Origin: Bradyrhizobium glycinis
GTDB lineage: Bacteria; Pseudomonadota; Alphaproteobacteria; Rhizobiales; Xanthobacteraceae
NCBI RefSeq assembly: GCF_016031655.1
Contig: NZ_JACCHQ010000018.1
Span: 62,001-126,000, forward strand
DNA: 64,000 nucleotides
Direction: 5' to 3'
Part shown: piece after piece, positions 56,153 to 64,000 of the stretch
Layout: each line of letters begins with the position of its first letter
Position numbering within the stretch: position 1 is the stretch's first letter
Notes under the pieces: model-generated
Told to the model about the DNA's origin: nothing
The model's database searches: none
The model's input: only the letters and a program-made list of their open reading frames with translations
Program-made: the position numbers and the translations under genes

Positions 56153-57784
56153 TCATAGCTGAAGGCCGAGTCTCTCGAGCACCCGGTGCATGACGGCGCT
56201 TTTGATCTCCCTGGCGATCTCGTTGCGTATCTGAGCGCCGAGCACCCGCTCGGCATCGGCATCACCTGTCAGACCATGCTCGGCCAGTCGTCCATCCAAG
56301 CGGGTTCGAAACTGTACGCCCATCGCCTCGACGAGCCGCTCCTGCATTTCAGCATAGGCTTCTGGTGCGATGCGCCTCACCACGCTTTCCCATGGTTGCC
56401 AGCGCGTTGCCAGATAATCCGGAAATTCCGCCGCTTCCTGGTTCCGCACTGATGCCTCGGCGCTGGCGACATCGCGCTCGGTCACGTGAGAGACGTTCAT
56501 GAAGCGCATATCGGGAGCGATGTGCCGCAGCTCGAGCGGGTTCCGCAGCTGGGTCTGGTAGGCAAGGTAGACCTCGATCTCGTCGACGTCCGCGTCCGGA
56601 TCAGCACGGCGAAGTGAGTTGACCCTCTCGCGCGCGATCCCTTCCAGAGCTTCCAAGCGAAACATGACACGGCCGCGCTGGAGCAGTTCGTCCACTCGCC
56701 CGTCATAGACGCCGTCCTCGACATCAGCGTTCAAGCGTGCAGTCTGCATCCCATTCCAGGCCAAAGTAATGCGATCTTCGCAGCTCGCGTTCGCCCCCGA
56801 AGCTAACTCGAAATACTGCTCGCGCAAACGCGGCCTGACGGCTGCTTGCCGCAAATCTTCGGCGACAGCCTGGCGGAACGCCTCATTCCCATAGTTCACG
56901 GTGGCCCGCAGTCTGTCGAGGAAGCGTGCATACTCCGCGGAGCCCCCTTCATGGGCAAAACGCTGCCAAGCGGCCACTGTCGTGGGTTCGCCCTCAAGCC
57001 AGTCCGCTGCGACCTCTTGCAGGGGCCGCGACTGAACTTCCACCGGCCCATCCACGTTGGAGAGGAAAACCTGAGGGCCGGCATAGCGTCCGTCATGCAT
57101 CGCTGTTGTTAGGCTCGCCAGTGCCCAATCGGCGAGCGGATTATTCTGCAAATCAACGCTCGAGTAGCGGCTTAGGTGCGTCAGCAGCGTCTCGGGCACG
57201 CTGGTCAGTTGATTGTTGCTCGCGCCGAGCCATAGGAGCCAGGGCGGGAGCGTCTCTGGCAGGCTGGTCAGGCGGTTGTAGCTGGCGCTGAGCCATTCGA
57301 GCTCAACTGGAAGACGGGGGAGGTCCGTCAGCTGGTTGTACTCGACGTTCAGAAGCTGGAGTCCGGCTGGAAGCTGAGGAAGGTGGGTCAGGCGGTTACG
57401 GCGGGCGTACAACTCCTGAAGCGTCGCTGGAAGGCGTTCGGGCAGGCTGTTGAGCTGGTTGTCATCGACATTCAGGTGGCGCACACCGGCCAGAATGGAC
57501 GTAGACAAGGCAGTCAGGGACAGAGACGATAGATCTAGCGGCTCATTGAGATCACCTGCGTCCCGCCAAGTCCTCGTTCGACTTACCGCCTCTTGCCGAT
57601 CCCCCGATTGCCCCTGCCCGTCTTCGGCAGACCAGTCGGTCAACACCTCCTCCTGCCAGGCAGCGGACGCCTGCACGTCCATCACGGCCTCTCCCCACCG
57701 CGATGCGGCCGGAGAGCCTGGTTCGGAGCTTCCCGAGTCGGACGTTGCGGATGGACTGCCAGCGCCAAGCTGCTCTGTATTCAT
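56153..57784 (-). CDS. nopM: Type III effector NopM, E3 ubiquitin ligase (NEL domain)
   Basis: A 543-residue effector. The N-terminal 80 residues are Ser/Gly/Glu-rich (secretion signal). Leucine-rich repeats of the bacterial LPX type follow, at about 80-210 (LPERLPATLQELYARRNRL and so on). The C-terminal novel E3 ligase domain has the catalytic Cys335 in ASCEDRITLAWNGM, with the CxD arrangement (Asp337). NopM-type effectors ubiquitinate host proteins and affect nodulation. ATG 57784 is the start; the extra N-terminal residues of the longer frame lack a site. A tts box lies about 285-310 bases upstream. Full length and apparently intact. Confidence 0.92.
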   Translation of the reverse strand: MNTEQLGAGSPSATSDSGSSEPGSPAASRWGEAVMDVQASAAWQEEVLTDWSAEDGQGQSGDRQEAVSRTRTWRDAGDLNEPLDLSSLSLTALSTSILAGVRHLNVDDNQLNSLPERLPATLQELYARRNRLTHLPQLPAGLQLLNVEYNQLTDLPRLPVELEWLSASYNRLTSLPETLPPWLLWLGASNNQLTSVPETLLTHLSRYSSVDLQNNPLADWALASLTTAMHDGRYAGPQVFLSNVDGPVEVQSRPLQEVAADWLEGEPTTVAAWQRFAHEGGSAEYARFLDRLRATVNYGNEAFRQAVAEDLRQAAVRPRLREQYFELASGANASCEDRITLAWNGMQTARLNADVEDGVYDGRVDELLQRGRVMFRLEALEGIARERVNSLRRADPDADVDEIEVYLAYQTQLRNPLELRHIAPDMRFMNVSHVTERDVASAEASVRNQEAAEFPDYLATRWQPWESVVRRIAPEAYAEMQERLVEAMGVQFRTRLDGRLAEHGLTGDADAERVLGAQIRNEIAREIKSAVMHRVLERLGLQL

Positions 57785-58067
57785 TTGATGTCGTCTCTTG
57801 AGTAACAAAACCGAGCGAACGCACCCGTAGAACGGTCAATCCCCAACCAGGGGTGACACTCCACCGGCCAACTGCAAAAGGCGCGATCACACAGCCGGGC
57901 CGTCACGCACGACTGCTGCGAGTGCCACCGAATAGTTGCAGACGGTGCAGCGAACGAAGGCAAAGTCTCGTTGCTGGATCGGTTTGATCTTGAAGTCCAT
58001 CCCGGTCTCGTCTGCCAGATCTCGCCCCGTTGAGCCGTCGTGCACGCGAGTAGCGAGGTTCATGATA
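57785..58067. other. nopM leader
   Basis: Non-coding leader of about 280 bases between the tts box and nopM. No gene was seen. Confidence 0.4.
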
Positions 58068-58094
58068 CGAGAGCTAGCTGTCCATAAGCTGACG
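58068..58094 (-). promoter_or_regulatory. tts box for nopM
   Basis: On the minus strand it reads GTCAGCTTATGGACAGCT, a good match to the tts box core with a single central difference, about 290 bases upstream of nopM. Confidence 0.8.
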
Positions 58095-59361
58095 GACCGC
58101 GGAGCGAGAAATTACGGATGGGTCTCCCTCACTTTCTGGACTTGAAGGCTCGGCGCTCAGTAAACGAAAGCTGCCGCCGCACGCCGGAAGCGGCGCTTGG
58201 GACGAGGCGGTCCTACTGCTACCTGCCATCAAACGCATATGTAACAGCTGAGCTTAAGGGCTTCCGTCGCGCCTAACGCCGCTCGCCCCTGGGTACGAAA
58301 AGCGGCGCGCACCCGATCTTAACAACACGGGTCGGACAAATTTCTTCGATGACGCGTTCCGCACACATGGCCACGCGAATCGGCCTCCCTCGGCTCATCG
58401 TCGCATATCTCGACGTGGGCAATGGCCCATGAGGCGGTTCTTGACCTTACCCGTTCGACTGAATGATTTGGCAGATGAATCGGCAATGGTTCAACAGAGT
58501 TTCTACCTCGATCTCAGTACAGTTTTGTCAGTGGCACTGGCGCACGGCTTCCCGTGCGTGAGCTGCACAATTCTGACAACTCCACAGCGGCACTCCACTA
58601 TTTAGAGTGCCGAATGATCATGCGAATGGCCCTAATTTCGACCTTCCCAATCAGAACGCCCTCAAGCTGCAACACATAAAGAACTATTCTCTGGCAAACG
58701 CCCCGGACGGCCCGACCTCTGGTTTTTCAGCCCAACGCGGCGTGTCGCGGCGCAGCGCCACGATCTTCCGGCGCGGATGCTTTGCCCCAACTCGGCACTA
58801 CTCTATGATTTTTGACCACGGGGACGGCGCAACGGCAAAATCGAGTCGTTCAAAGACAGCTCCGCGCGCTCACGGCCTGCTTATCGGAATTTCGCCTGGG
58901 ACGGCAAGTGCTTCGGCCAAGAGTTGACGTGAAGCCGCTGAAGGTTGGCTGGTGTTTTCTGAAACGCTGAGACGATCACACCAACCTGCTGATCTGCGAC
59001 CTGGCTCACGTCGGTGAAATCCGGGTTACGTTCGATTTTTCAGGCTGAGGTCTGACATCGACTTAACCGCTCTGCGGTGTTGGCGCACCAATCAATCCTA
59101 CTGGAGCGCCGGAATTATGCAGGGCGCACGAGCGTCGTGCCGCAAAAGCGCGAAAATTTGCCGCGAATTCTCGTCACGCGCACGGTGTCCGATGATATTG
59201 ACGATAAGAGCTGCATACATCGGCTTGCTCGCACCTCCGGGGAGAACGGGCGGCAAGCTGCAAGTCCTAGGGTCAAATCGGCAGGAGCGCGGAGCCAAGG
59301 AATGGCTATCGATGGCGATCGCCATGCTTGATACTTAGCGCCCAAATGAAGTGAATCTGTG
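58095..59361. other. Intergenic; inverted repeat at 58589-58611
   Basis: More than 1.2 kb without a supportable gene. An inverted repeat GGCACTC-N9-GAGTGCC lies at 58589-58611, just before an open frame whose codons look non-coding. Confidence 0.35.
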
Positions 59362-59661
59362 ATGACTTCGATTGACGATACATTGAGTGAGATCAGATGG
59401 CTGCGGAACGAAATCTGGCGCTGCCGCCGATCACTTAAAACTGTATTACCTGCCGCGGAGCGCCAGGCCGTTGAGAAGCGACTGCATGAACAGCTTTCTG
59501 CCTTTGAACGGCTCTTGTCGTCGGCATTTCCTTTGACCTTGAGCTCTAAAGTGTATTCGGGCAAGAGCACCACGATCGGGCAAACCGGCTCCTCTGAAGC
59601 GCTGATGGTGAACGTCGCAATACCATCAAGCGGCCTCTTCGGGAAGCCGAATAGCGGCTAA
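59362..59661 (+). CDS. Hypothetical small protein
   Basis: A 99-residue protein with a basic, helical first half (LSEIRWLRNEIWRCRRSLKT; RQAVEKRLHEQLSAFERLLS) and a Ser/Gly/Thr-rich second half. Not recognised. It is isolated, 1.3 kb from nopM, with no promoter signal visible to me. The amphipathic helix suggests a real protein, but confidence is modest. Confidence 0.35.
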   Translation: MTSIDDTLSEIRWLRNEIWRCRRSLKTVLPAAERQAVEKRLHEQLSAFERLLSSAFPLTLSSKVYSGKSTTIGQTGSSEALMVNVAIPSSGLFGKPNSG

Positions 59662-59864
59662 CAAAAGAGGCCTCCTAACTCTCAAGTGCACCTTGAGCAG
59701 GCCAGCCGAAGGCAATCCCAAAGCTGAGAAGCAAACCTTCACCCTAACGTTCCGTCGCTGAAGCTTCGAGCCCGATTGACTTTCGGCCGCAGCCGGCCAA
59801 ACCGCGGCACACGCCCGTCTAAACATCTCTGTCGCTTGAGTTCTGAAACTACCGCTCGGACAGT

Positions 59865-60182
59865 TCACTCTCGATGAAGGACGACCGGCAGCCTGTTGAG
59901 GCGTCGTCTCGGTCCGCCGTTTCTCGCGGCCGCGATTGGCACTATGCGTCGGCATTCGCCGCGTAAGTTTTTAAAGTTGTCCCTAAGACAAAACATCACC
60001 ACGTCCACATCGCTACGCCCGGTAAAGCGGTCACAGAAGCGGATCACGTCTGGTCCGCACGGGGTCAGGACTTCCTCGGCCCGCCGATCTCGCGCGCGAG
60101 CCTGTGCTGTGCACCACGTCGCTGCGATTGCAATGGCAGCGAGGGCGGCTGCGCAGCGATGCGCATTCCAAGTCCAGCTCAT
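59865..60182 (-). CDS. Small exported cysteine-rich protein
   Basis: A 105-residue protein with a signal peptide (MSWTWNAHRCAAALAAIAIA, cleavage near ARA) and a mature part with evenly spaced cysteines (CGPDVIRFCDRF, then FCLRDNFKNLRGECRRIV). This resembles one cysteine-rich repeat of the type found in several secreted bacterial proteins in Bradyrhizobium. The longer frame to 60413 is probably not used. Role unknown. Confidence 0.5.
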   Translation of the reverse strand: MSWTWNAHRCAAALAAIAIAATWCTAQARARDRRAEEVLTPCGPDVIRFCDRFTGRSDVDVVMFCLRDNFKNLRGECRRIVPIAAARNGGPRRRLNRLPVVLHRE

Positions 60183-61887
60183 TTGTCGCTGTTGATTCAC
60201 GAAACCGCTCTTAAGCCGCATATCCTTTACCATTTTTTTCTTTGGCCAGCGGCGTGCTCTGTTTACGGATTGAGCCACCTTGGCAGGCACTGCCTCGCTG
60301 TTGCGGGGCCGTGCAATCATTCGCGGCCCTCGAATCATCGTCCGGCCACGCGCAACCCGCATTACCAAGACCGAGATACAACAGAGATCGGCCGTTTGGC
60401 CTTGTGTGGCCATGTTGGCTCCAAAGTGGCGTTCTGCTTCGCAATGCGTACAACCTGACGTTAGGGCCGATTCAAGTACTTTGAGAGCGCGGCAAGTGCG
60501 TGTATACGCGCGGAGAAGGGCATACCAAGATTGAGGGGATTAGGAAAACTTCTCGAGAACTGCACGGCTGACCGGCCCGCCGCCCGGGAAGGAACGTCCC
60601 CGATGTTGATCAATGACGCTCAGCCTCGTGTTGGGATTGAAGGCGCAAGAGCGCGCATAGTGACGATCAGCGACGAGCTGCGTCGACGCAGCTCGCTTTG
60701 TTCGCGATCCCAACCAGAGCGGGATCAAAGAGTTCGTTACGATGGAGCTCCGAGTAGTACAGAGGTTTAGACCGACAAGGCCGCCTGCCGTCGTCGTGTT
60801 GGCAATTGCTTCAGACCAGCTCAGCTTGAGGCTGTGGAGTCGACGCAGGGGACAGTTGCGACAATCACCATCCAGGCCACCCTATCCTGACCTCCGCCAG
60901 CGGAGCTCCAAGGTCGAAGCCGCTGAGGCGCGGCGGCTGCTACTAACATTGACCTGCGGTCGCACGCGGACCGCGCGTGACGTTCGCCCCCCAGCACCTG
61001 GTTGCAACGACGGGCGGCGCGAGCTGAATTGCGCCCGCGACCGGAGCTGCGAGCAAGACGCCCCCTTCTAACGGGCGGACAATACATGTCATCAGCCCTT
61101 TTTTCCCAGCGCTCCGCTGCCGACCTTCTCGTCCGCGCAGATCGGGACAAATCGGACAACATGTACTTGTGCATCATTGACAAGTGTTACAGGCGGATAT
61201 TTGCCAAAGCGCCGTCCAATACCGAAGGTGATGGTATCGTCATCGGCCGCCATCTAGTAGCTCCTGCATGTGCGCTTGGTGACGCGAGCGTCGGAAGCTC
61301 TACAAGAGATGCGGCGATCCAACACTCCGAGAGCCGCTACAAATCCTCCTTGTCTCCAGCCGCGCAGATATTTTCCAACCGGCACGCGGATTGCTGGGTG
61401 AGGATCAGCCAGGTGCCGCAGAGCGAAGCACTTGCGGCGGAGCCGGAGCAATGAGGCTTATCCGATACATCCTGATCGATCCAGCTTTGATGCGACCTGC
61501 ATCCGAGAATGCCGACGCCACGACTATCCGGCCGCGCCAACTTCAAATCGGCTCCTAAAGCACTGGCATGCTTGATGCGGACCTCCCACCCCGAGCCGGT
61601 ATTCAGCTCTGGCCTGAGCCGCCATGCTTACCGCCAAACTCCTCAAGCCGCGCCATTTGGGCATACAGCAGAAGCCCTCCTCGGGCTCGCTAGGCAGGGC
61701 GAGAACCTCACGGTGATGGAAAGGTGCTTTGCCTTTCATTGGCAAGCGCAAAGGGCGCCTAATCGCCACGATTCCTGCGGCGCGGAGATGCTTAACAAGC
61801 CTCCGGTCGTCACACCGGTTCTGCAGCCCGCCATCGCATGTGTGTGCTCGTGGCTTGGATGGGAAGATGCAACACAGGTGTAGGTTC
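60183..61887. other. Intergenic, nothing recognised
   Basis: About 1.7 kb with several overlapping open frames on both strands and no motif I recognise. No modA or modB remnant was found upstream of the ModC-like gene. Confidence 0.35.
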
Positions 61888-63036
61888 ATGAGAGAAGCAA
61901 AAAAGGGCTACATTGAGGTTGCATTCAACGGCTCTCTCGCAGGCATTCCGCTAGATGCGCAATTTAGGCTGCCAGCCAAAGGCGTCACAGCGATATTTGG
62001 TCCGCCCGGGTGCGGCAAGACGGCACTCGCGCGCTGCATCGCTGGCGTACAGCGTCTATCGAACGGATTCTGTGCCATCGACGGAGAGATCTGGCAGGAT
62101 GAGAGGACCTTTCGACCGCATCTTCTGCGTCGCGCCGCTTATGTATTCCAGCTCCCAATTCTTCCTTCCCATTTGTCTGTACGGCGCACCCTCTTATATT
62201 ACGCTTCATCGGAGCCGACACTGATCGATTTTCATGGTGTGGTCGAATTGCTCGATTTGGCGCCACTGCTCGAGCGTTTGCCATCACATCTTTCCGCGGC
62301 CCAGCGACAGCGCCTTGCTCTTGGCAGCGCGCTGATAGGCCAGCCTCGGCTACTTTTGATGGACGATCCGCTTTTTGTACTCGACCGTTCCGCCAAATGC
62401 GAGATCCTGCCATTTCTAGAGCGAATGCGGGAGACGCTCCAATTGCCGATGATCTACATCAGCGATGACATCGCTGATATCGAGCGCTTTGCCGATCGTC
62501 TCGTCATGATGAAAGACGGCGCCGTGATTGCGGCCGGGTCGCTCAATGACATTCAGAGCGATCCGGTGCTTGCCGGGCGGGGCGAAGCGGCCGTATGTCT
62601 CGATACGGTGGTCGGCGGCTATGATGGACGGTATGGGCTAACCATGCTCCGCCTCAAAACTGCGCGCCTTCTTATACCTGGAGTGCCGCTTAGACCGGGC
62701 TCGCAGCTGCGGCTGCGCATCGCGGCGAGCGACGTCAGCATTGCGAGCGAGCCTCCGCGCGCGAGCTCCATCCTCAATGCAGTTCCGGCACGCATCAAAG
62801 CATCACTGCCGTACGACGAGGCTCATGTCACCTTGGTTCTGGCTATTGAAGCTGGCTGCTCTGGCGTACCGCTCTTGGCGCGCATCACGCGGCGCTCCTT
62901 TGATACGCTACAGCTCGGCGATGGAGCGAATGTATTCGCGGAGATTGCGCGCGCCGTTCCGCTTGGGACCCCGAGCGGTTGCTTGCAAGGTCCCCCACAT
63001 CAGCATGAGAACGTTCGACAGCCGATGTCACGATGA
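61888..63036 (+). CDS. modC: Orphan ModC-like molybdate ABC transporter ATPase, with altered motifs
   Basis: A 382-residue ATP-binding protein with a C-terminal half resembling the molybdate-binding (MOP/TOBE) domain of ModC. Walker A is GPPGCGKTA. The ABC signature reads LSAAQRQRLALG instead of LSGGQ, and Walker B reads LLLMDDPL, with Asp in place of the catalytic glutamate. No modA or modB is adjacent. Molybdate supports nitrogenase, so a ModC near nif-type genes would be expected, but the changed motifs suggest weak activity or a regulatory role. ATG 61888 is chosen where the conserved fold begins; the longer frame upstream is non-coding in character. The right neighbour is ahpC. Confidence 0.75.
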   Translation: MREAKKGYIEVAFNGSLAGIPLDAQFRLPAKGVTAIFGPPGCGKTALARCIAGVQRLSNGFCAIDGEIWQDERTFRPHLLRRAAYVFQLPILPSHLSVRRTLLYYASSEPTLIDFHGVVELLDLAPLLERLPSHLSAAQRQRLALGSALIGQPRLLLMDDPLFVLDRSAKCEILPFLERMRETLQLPMIYISDDIADIERFADRLVMMKDGAVIAAGSLNDIQSDPVLAGRGEAAVCLDTVVGGYDGRYGLTMLRLKTARLLIPGVPLRPGSQLRLRIAASDVSIASEPPRASSILNAVPARIKASLPYDEAHVTLVLAIEAGCSGVPLLARITRRSFDTLQLGDGANVFAEIARAVPLGTPSGCLQGPPHQHENVRQPMSR

Positions 63037-63235
63037 AGCCGTTGCTCTAAGGAACGAAGAACGGGTTTGGACCAGACGCTTGCAGCCGGGCACCTTAGTG
63101 CGGTCGCTCAAAGCTCGAGTGTTCTCAAAAAAGATTTCTACGTGCGTTAGTGCTGATCGAGGCACAAGCGCGCCAGCATGCCCGTAGCCCTCGATGGGCT
63201 GGCCTTGTTCCGACGATTCCAATCTGGAGGACGGA

Positions 63236-63251
63236 TGGCATATAGCTTGCT
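63236..63251 (+). promoter_or_regulatory. Sigma-54 (-24/-12) type promoter upstream of ahpC
   Basis: TGGCATATAGCTTGCT matches the sigma-54 consensus TGGCAYRNNNNTTGCW, with the GG and GC elements twelve bases apart. It is about 50 bases before the ahpC start, so NifA or another sigma-54 activator may control the pair. A NifA upstream site was not identified by eye. Confidence 0.75.
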
Positions 63252-63298
63252 TCACCAGTGAAGTTGAGATCTACAAGAAAGCAAGATGTGAGGACAGC

Positions 63299-63853
63299 AT
63301 GCTCGGAATTGGGAGTCAGTTACCGCCTTTTGAAATCACAGGCGTGAAGCCCGGCTTTCAAGTGCAGGAAGAAGACGGACAGAGTGCATTCCAGACGCTG
63401 ACCGAAACGAGCTTCCCAAACAAGTGGAAAATTATCTTCTTCTATCCCAAGGATTTTACCTTCGTCTGCCCGACAGAGATCGCCGAGTTTGCCCGGCTTT
63501 CCAAGGAATTCGCGGACCGGGACGCGGTTGTACTGGGTGGTTCAACTGACAACGAGTTCTGCAAGCTCGCCTGGCGTCGCTCACATGTCGACCTACACAA
63601 TCTATCAATTTGGCAGTTTGCCGACACAAAGGGAACGCTCGTCGATGGCCTTGGCGTGCGTTCACCCGAGGGGGTTGCCTATCGTTACACCTATATTGTT
63701 GACCCCGAAAACACGATCCAGCACGTCTATGCGACCAACCTTAGTGTCGGGCGCAGTCCCAAGGACACGCTACGCGTTCTTGACGCACTGCAAACGGGCG
63801 AGCTCTGTCCCTGCAATCGCGAAGTTGGCGGCGAAACCCTGAAGCTTTCTTGA
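63299..63853 (+). CDS. ahpC: Peroxiredoxin, AhpC type
   Basis: A 184-residue peroxiredoxin reducing hydrogen peroxide and organic hydroperoxides. The peroxidatic Cys57 lies in FTFVCPTE, and the C-terminal pair Cys170/Cys172 (GELCPCNRE) supplies the resolving cysteine. ATG 63299 begins the conserved fold (MLGIGSQLPPFEI). A sigma-54 type promoter lies about 50 bases upstream, and ahpD follows six bases after the stop. Similar pairs occur beside nif genes in rhizobia, where they protect against reactive oxygen. That role is inferred. Confidence 0.9.
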   Translation: MLGIGSQLPPFEITGVKPGFQVQEEDGQSAFQTLTETSFPNKWKIIFFYPKDFTFVCPTEIAEFARLSKEFADRDAVVLGGSTDNEFCKLAWRRSHVDLHNLSIWQFADTKGTLVDGLGVRSPEGVAYRYTYIVDPENTIQHVYATNLSVGRSPKDTLRVLDALQTGELCPCNREVGGETLKLS

Positions 63854-63859
63854 GGCAGT

Positions 63860-64000
63860 ATGTCGTCGATCGAACAATTGAACGACAGAATCCCCGATTT
63901 CGCGAAGGATGTCAGGCTTAATTTGTCCACTTTGATGGCCGATGAGACACTCTCGCCGGAACGGAAATACGGACTGCTGCTGGCGAGCGCAATCGCCACC
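63860..64000 (+). CDS. ahpD: AhpD-family alkylhydroperoxidase, 5' part
   Basis: The first 47 residues (MSSIEQLNDRIPDFAKDVRL ... LSPERKYGLLLASAIAT) match the start of AhpD/CMD-family proteins; the rest lies beyond the window. It follows ahpC by six bases and is probably its reducing partner. Confidence 0.75.
   Translation, partial: MSSIEQLNDRIPDFAKDVRLNLSTLMADETLSPERKYGLLLASAIAT

Noticed and set aside
58607..58927. Plus-strand open frame of 106 residues
   Set aside because: Composition is not protein-like after the first 40 residues and no motif or clear ribosome site was seen.
61563..61580. Possible sigma-54 promoter upstream of the ModC-like gene
   Set aside because: The -12 element does not match and the gene start is more than 300 bases away.
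1..64000. CRISPR arrays
   Set aside because: No regularly spaced direct repeats were seen; the only tandem repeats are the coding repeats near 41361-41470 and the NopE domain duplication.

Overview
The window looks like part of a symbiosis island of a soybean- or legume-nodulating Bradyrhizobium. The signs are a complete Rhc-type (rhizobial) type III secretion system with its TtsI regulator and tts boxes, a nod box, NopE, NopA and NopM effectors or secreted proteins, a biotin cluster with a BioR regulator, a VirK protein, an ent-kaurene synthase remnant typical of the rhizobial gibberellin operon, and Trb conjugation remnants. Intact operons alternate with stretches of decayed genes and IS fragments, as expected in such islands.

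Layout. 1-9.1 kb is a gene graveyard: a frameshifted S10 carboxypeptidase, a tRNA-Arg-like scar (possible attachment site), fragments of a sugar ABC transporter, trbI/trbG remnants, a truncated epimerase, a broken ent-kaurene synthase, and IS3 and IS110 pieces, with a few small ORFs. 9.8-11.6 kb carries a large outer-membrane beta-barrel protein. 12.3-18.7 kb (minus strand) is a compact six-gene operon: a SidA-type N-hydroxylating monooxygenase, an MFS transporter, a PhyH-type Fe(II)/2-oxoglutarate oxygenase, a small cupin, a methionyl-tRNA-synthetase-like protein and a PLP aminotransferase. An N-hydroxylase plus a cupin plus a MetRS-like protein is the hallmark of bacterial hydrazine (N-N bond) synthetases. 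I read this operon as an undescribed hydrazine-type natural-product pathway in a symbiosis island; it is the main discovery candidate here. 19.6-24.6 kb is bioBFDA with divergent bioR and BioR-type operator palindromes between them. 25.6-26.0 kb is virK.

26.9-50.8 kb is the type III secretion region. A nod box (26.9 kb) lies upstream of ttsI, followed by the secretin gene rhcC2 and a CpaD-like lipoprotein. The divergent minus-strand core operon is nolB-rhcJ-nolU-nolV-rhcN-y4yJ-rhcQRSTU, driven by a tts box at 40.1 kb; rhcC1 faces the other way. Next come a frameshifted repeat-containing effector, a small tts-box ORF, the self-cleaving effector nopE (minus strand), and the plus-strand operon small protein-nopA-sctD-two accessory genes-rhcV-TPR lipoprotein. 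Flavonoid/NodD signalling through the nod box would raise TtsI, which would then activate the six tts-box promoters I can see.

50.9-64 kb holds a broken diiron gene, a tandem pair of ParA/MinD-like P-loop ATPases, the NEL-domain effector nopM with its own tts box, two small proteins, an orphan ModC-like ATPase and, at the right edge, an ahpC-ahpD antioxidant pair behind a sigma-54 type promoter, which suggests the start of a nitrogen-fixation region. All calls are from reading the sequence; no database search was run.
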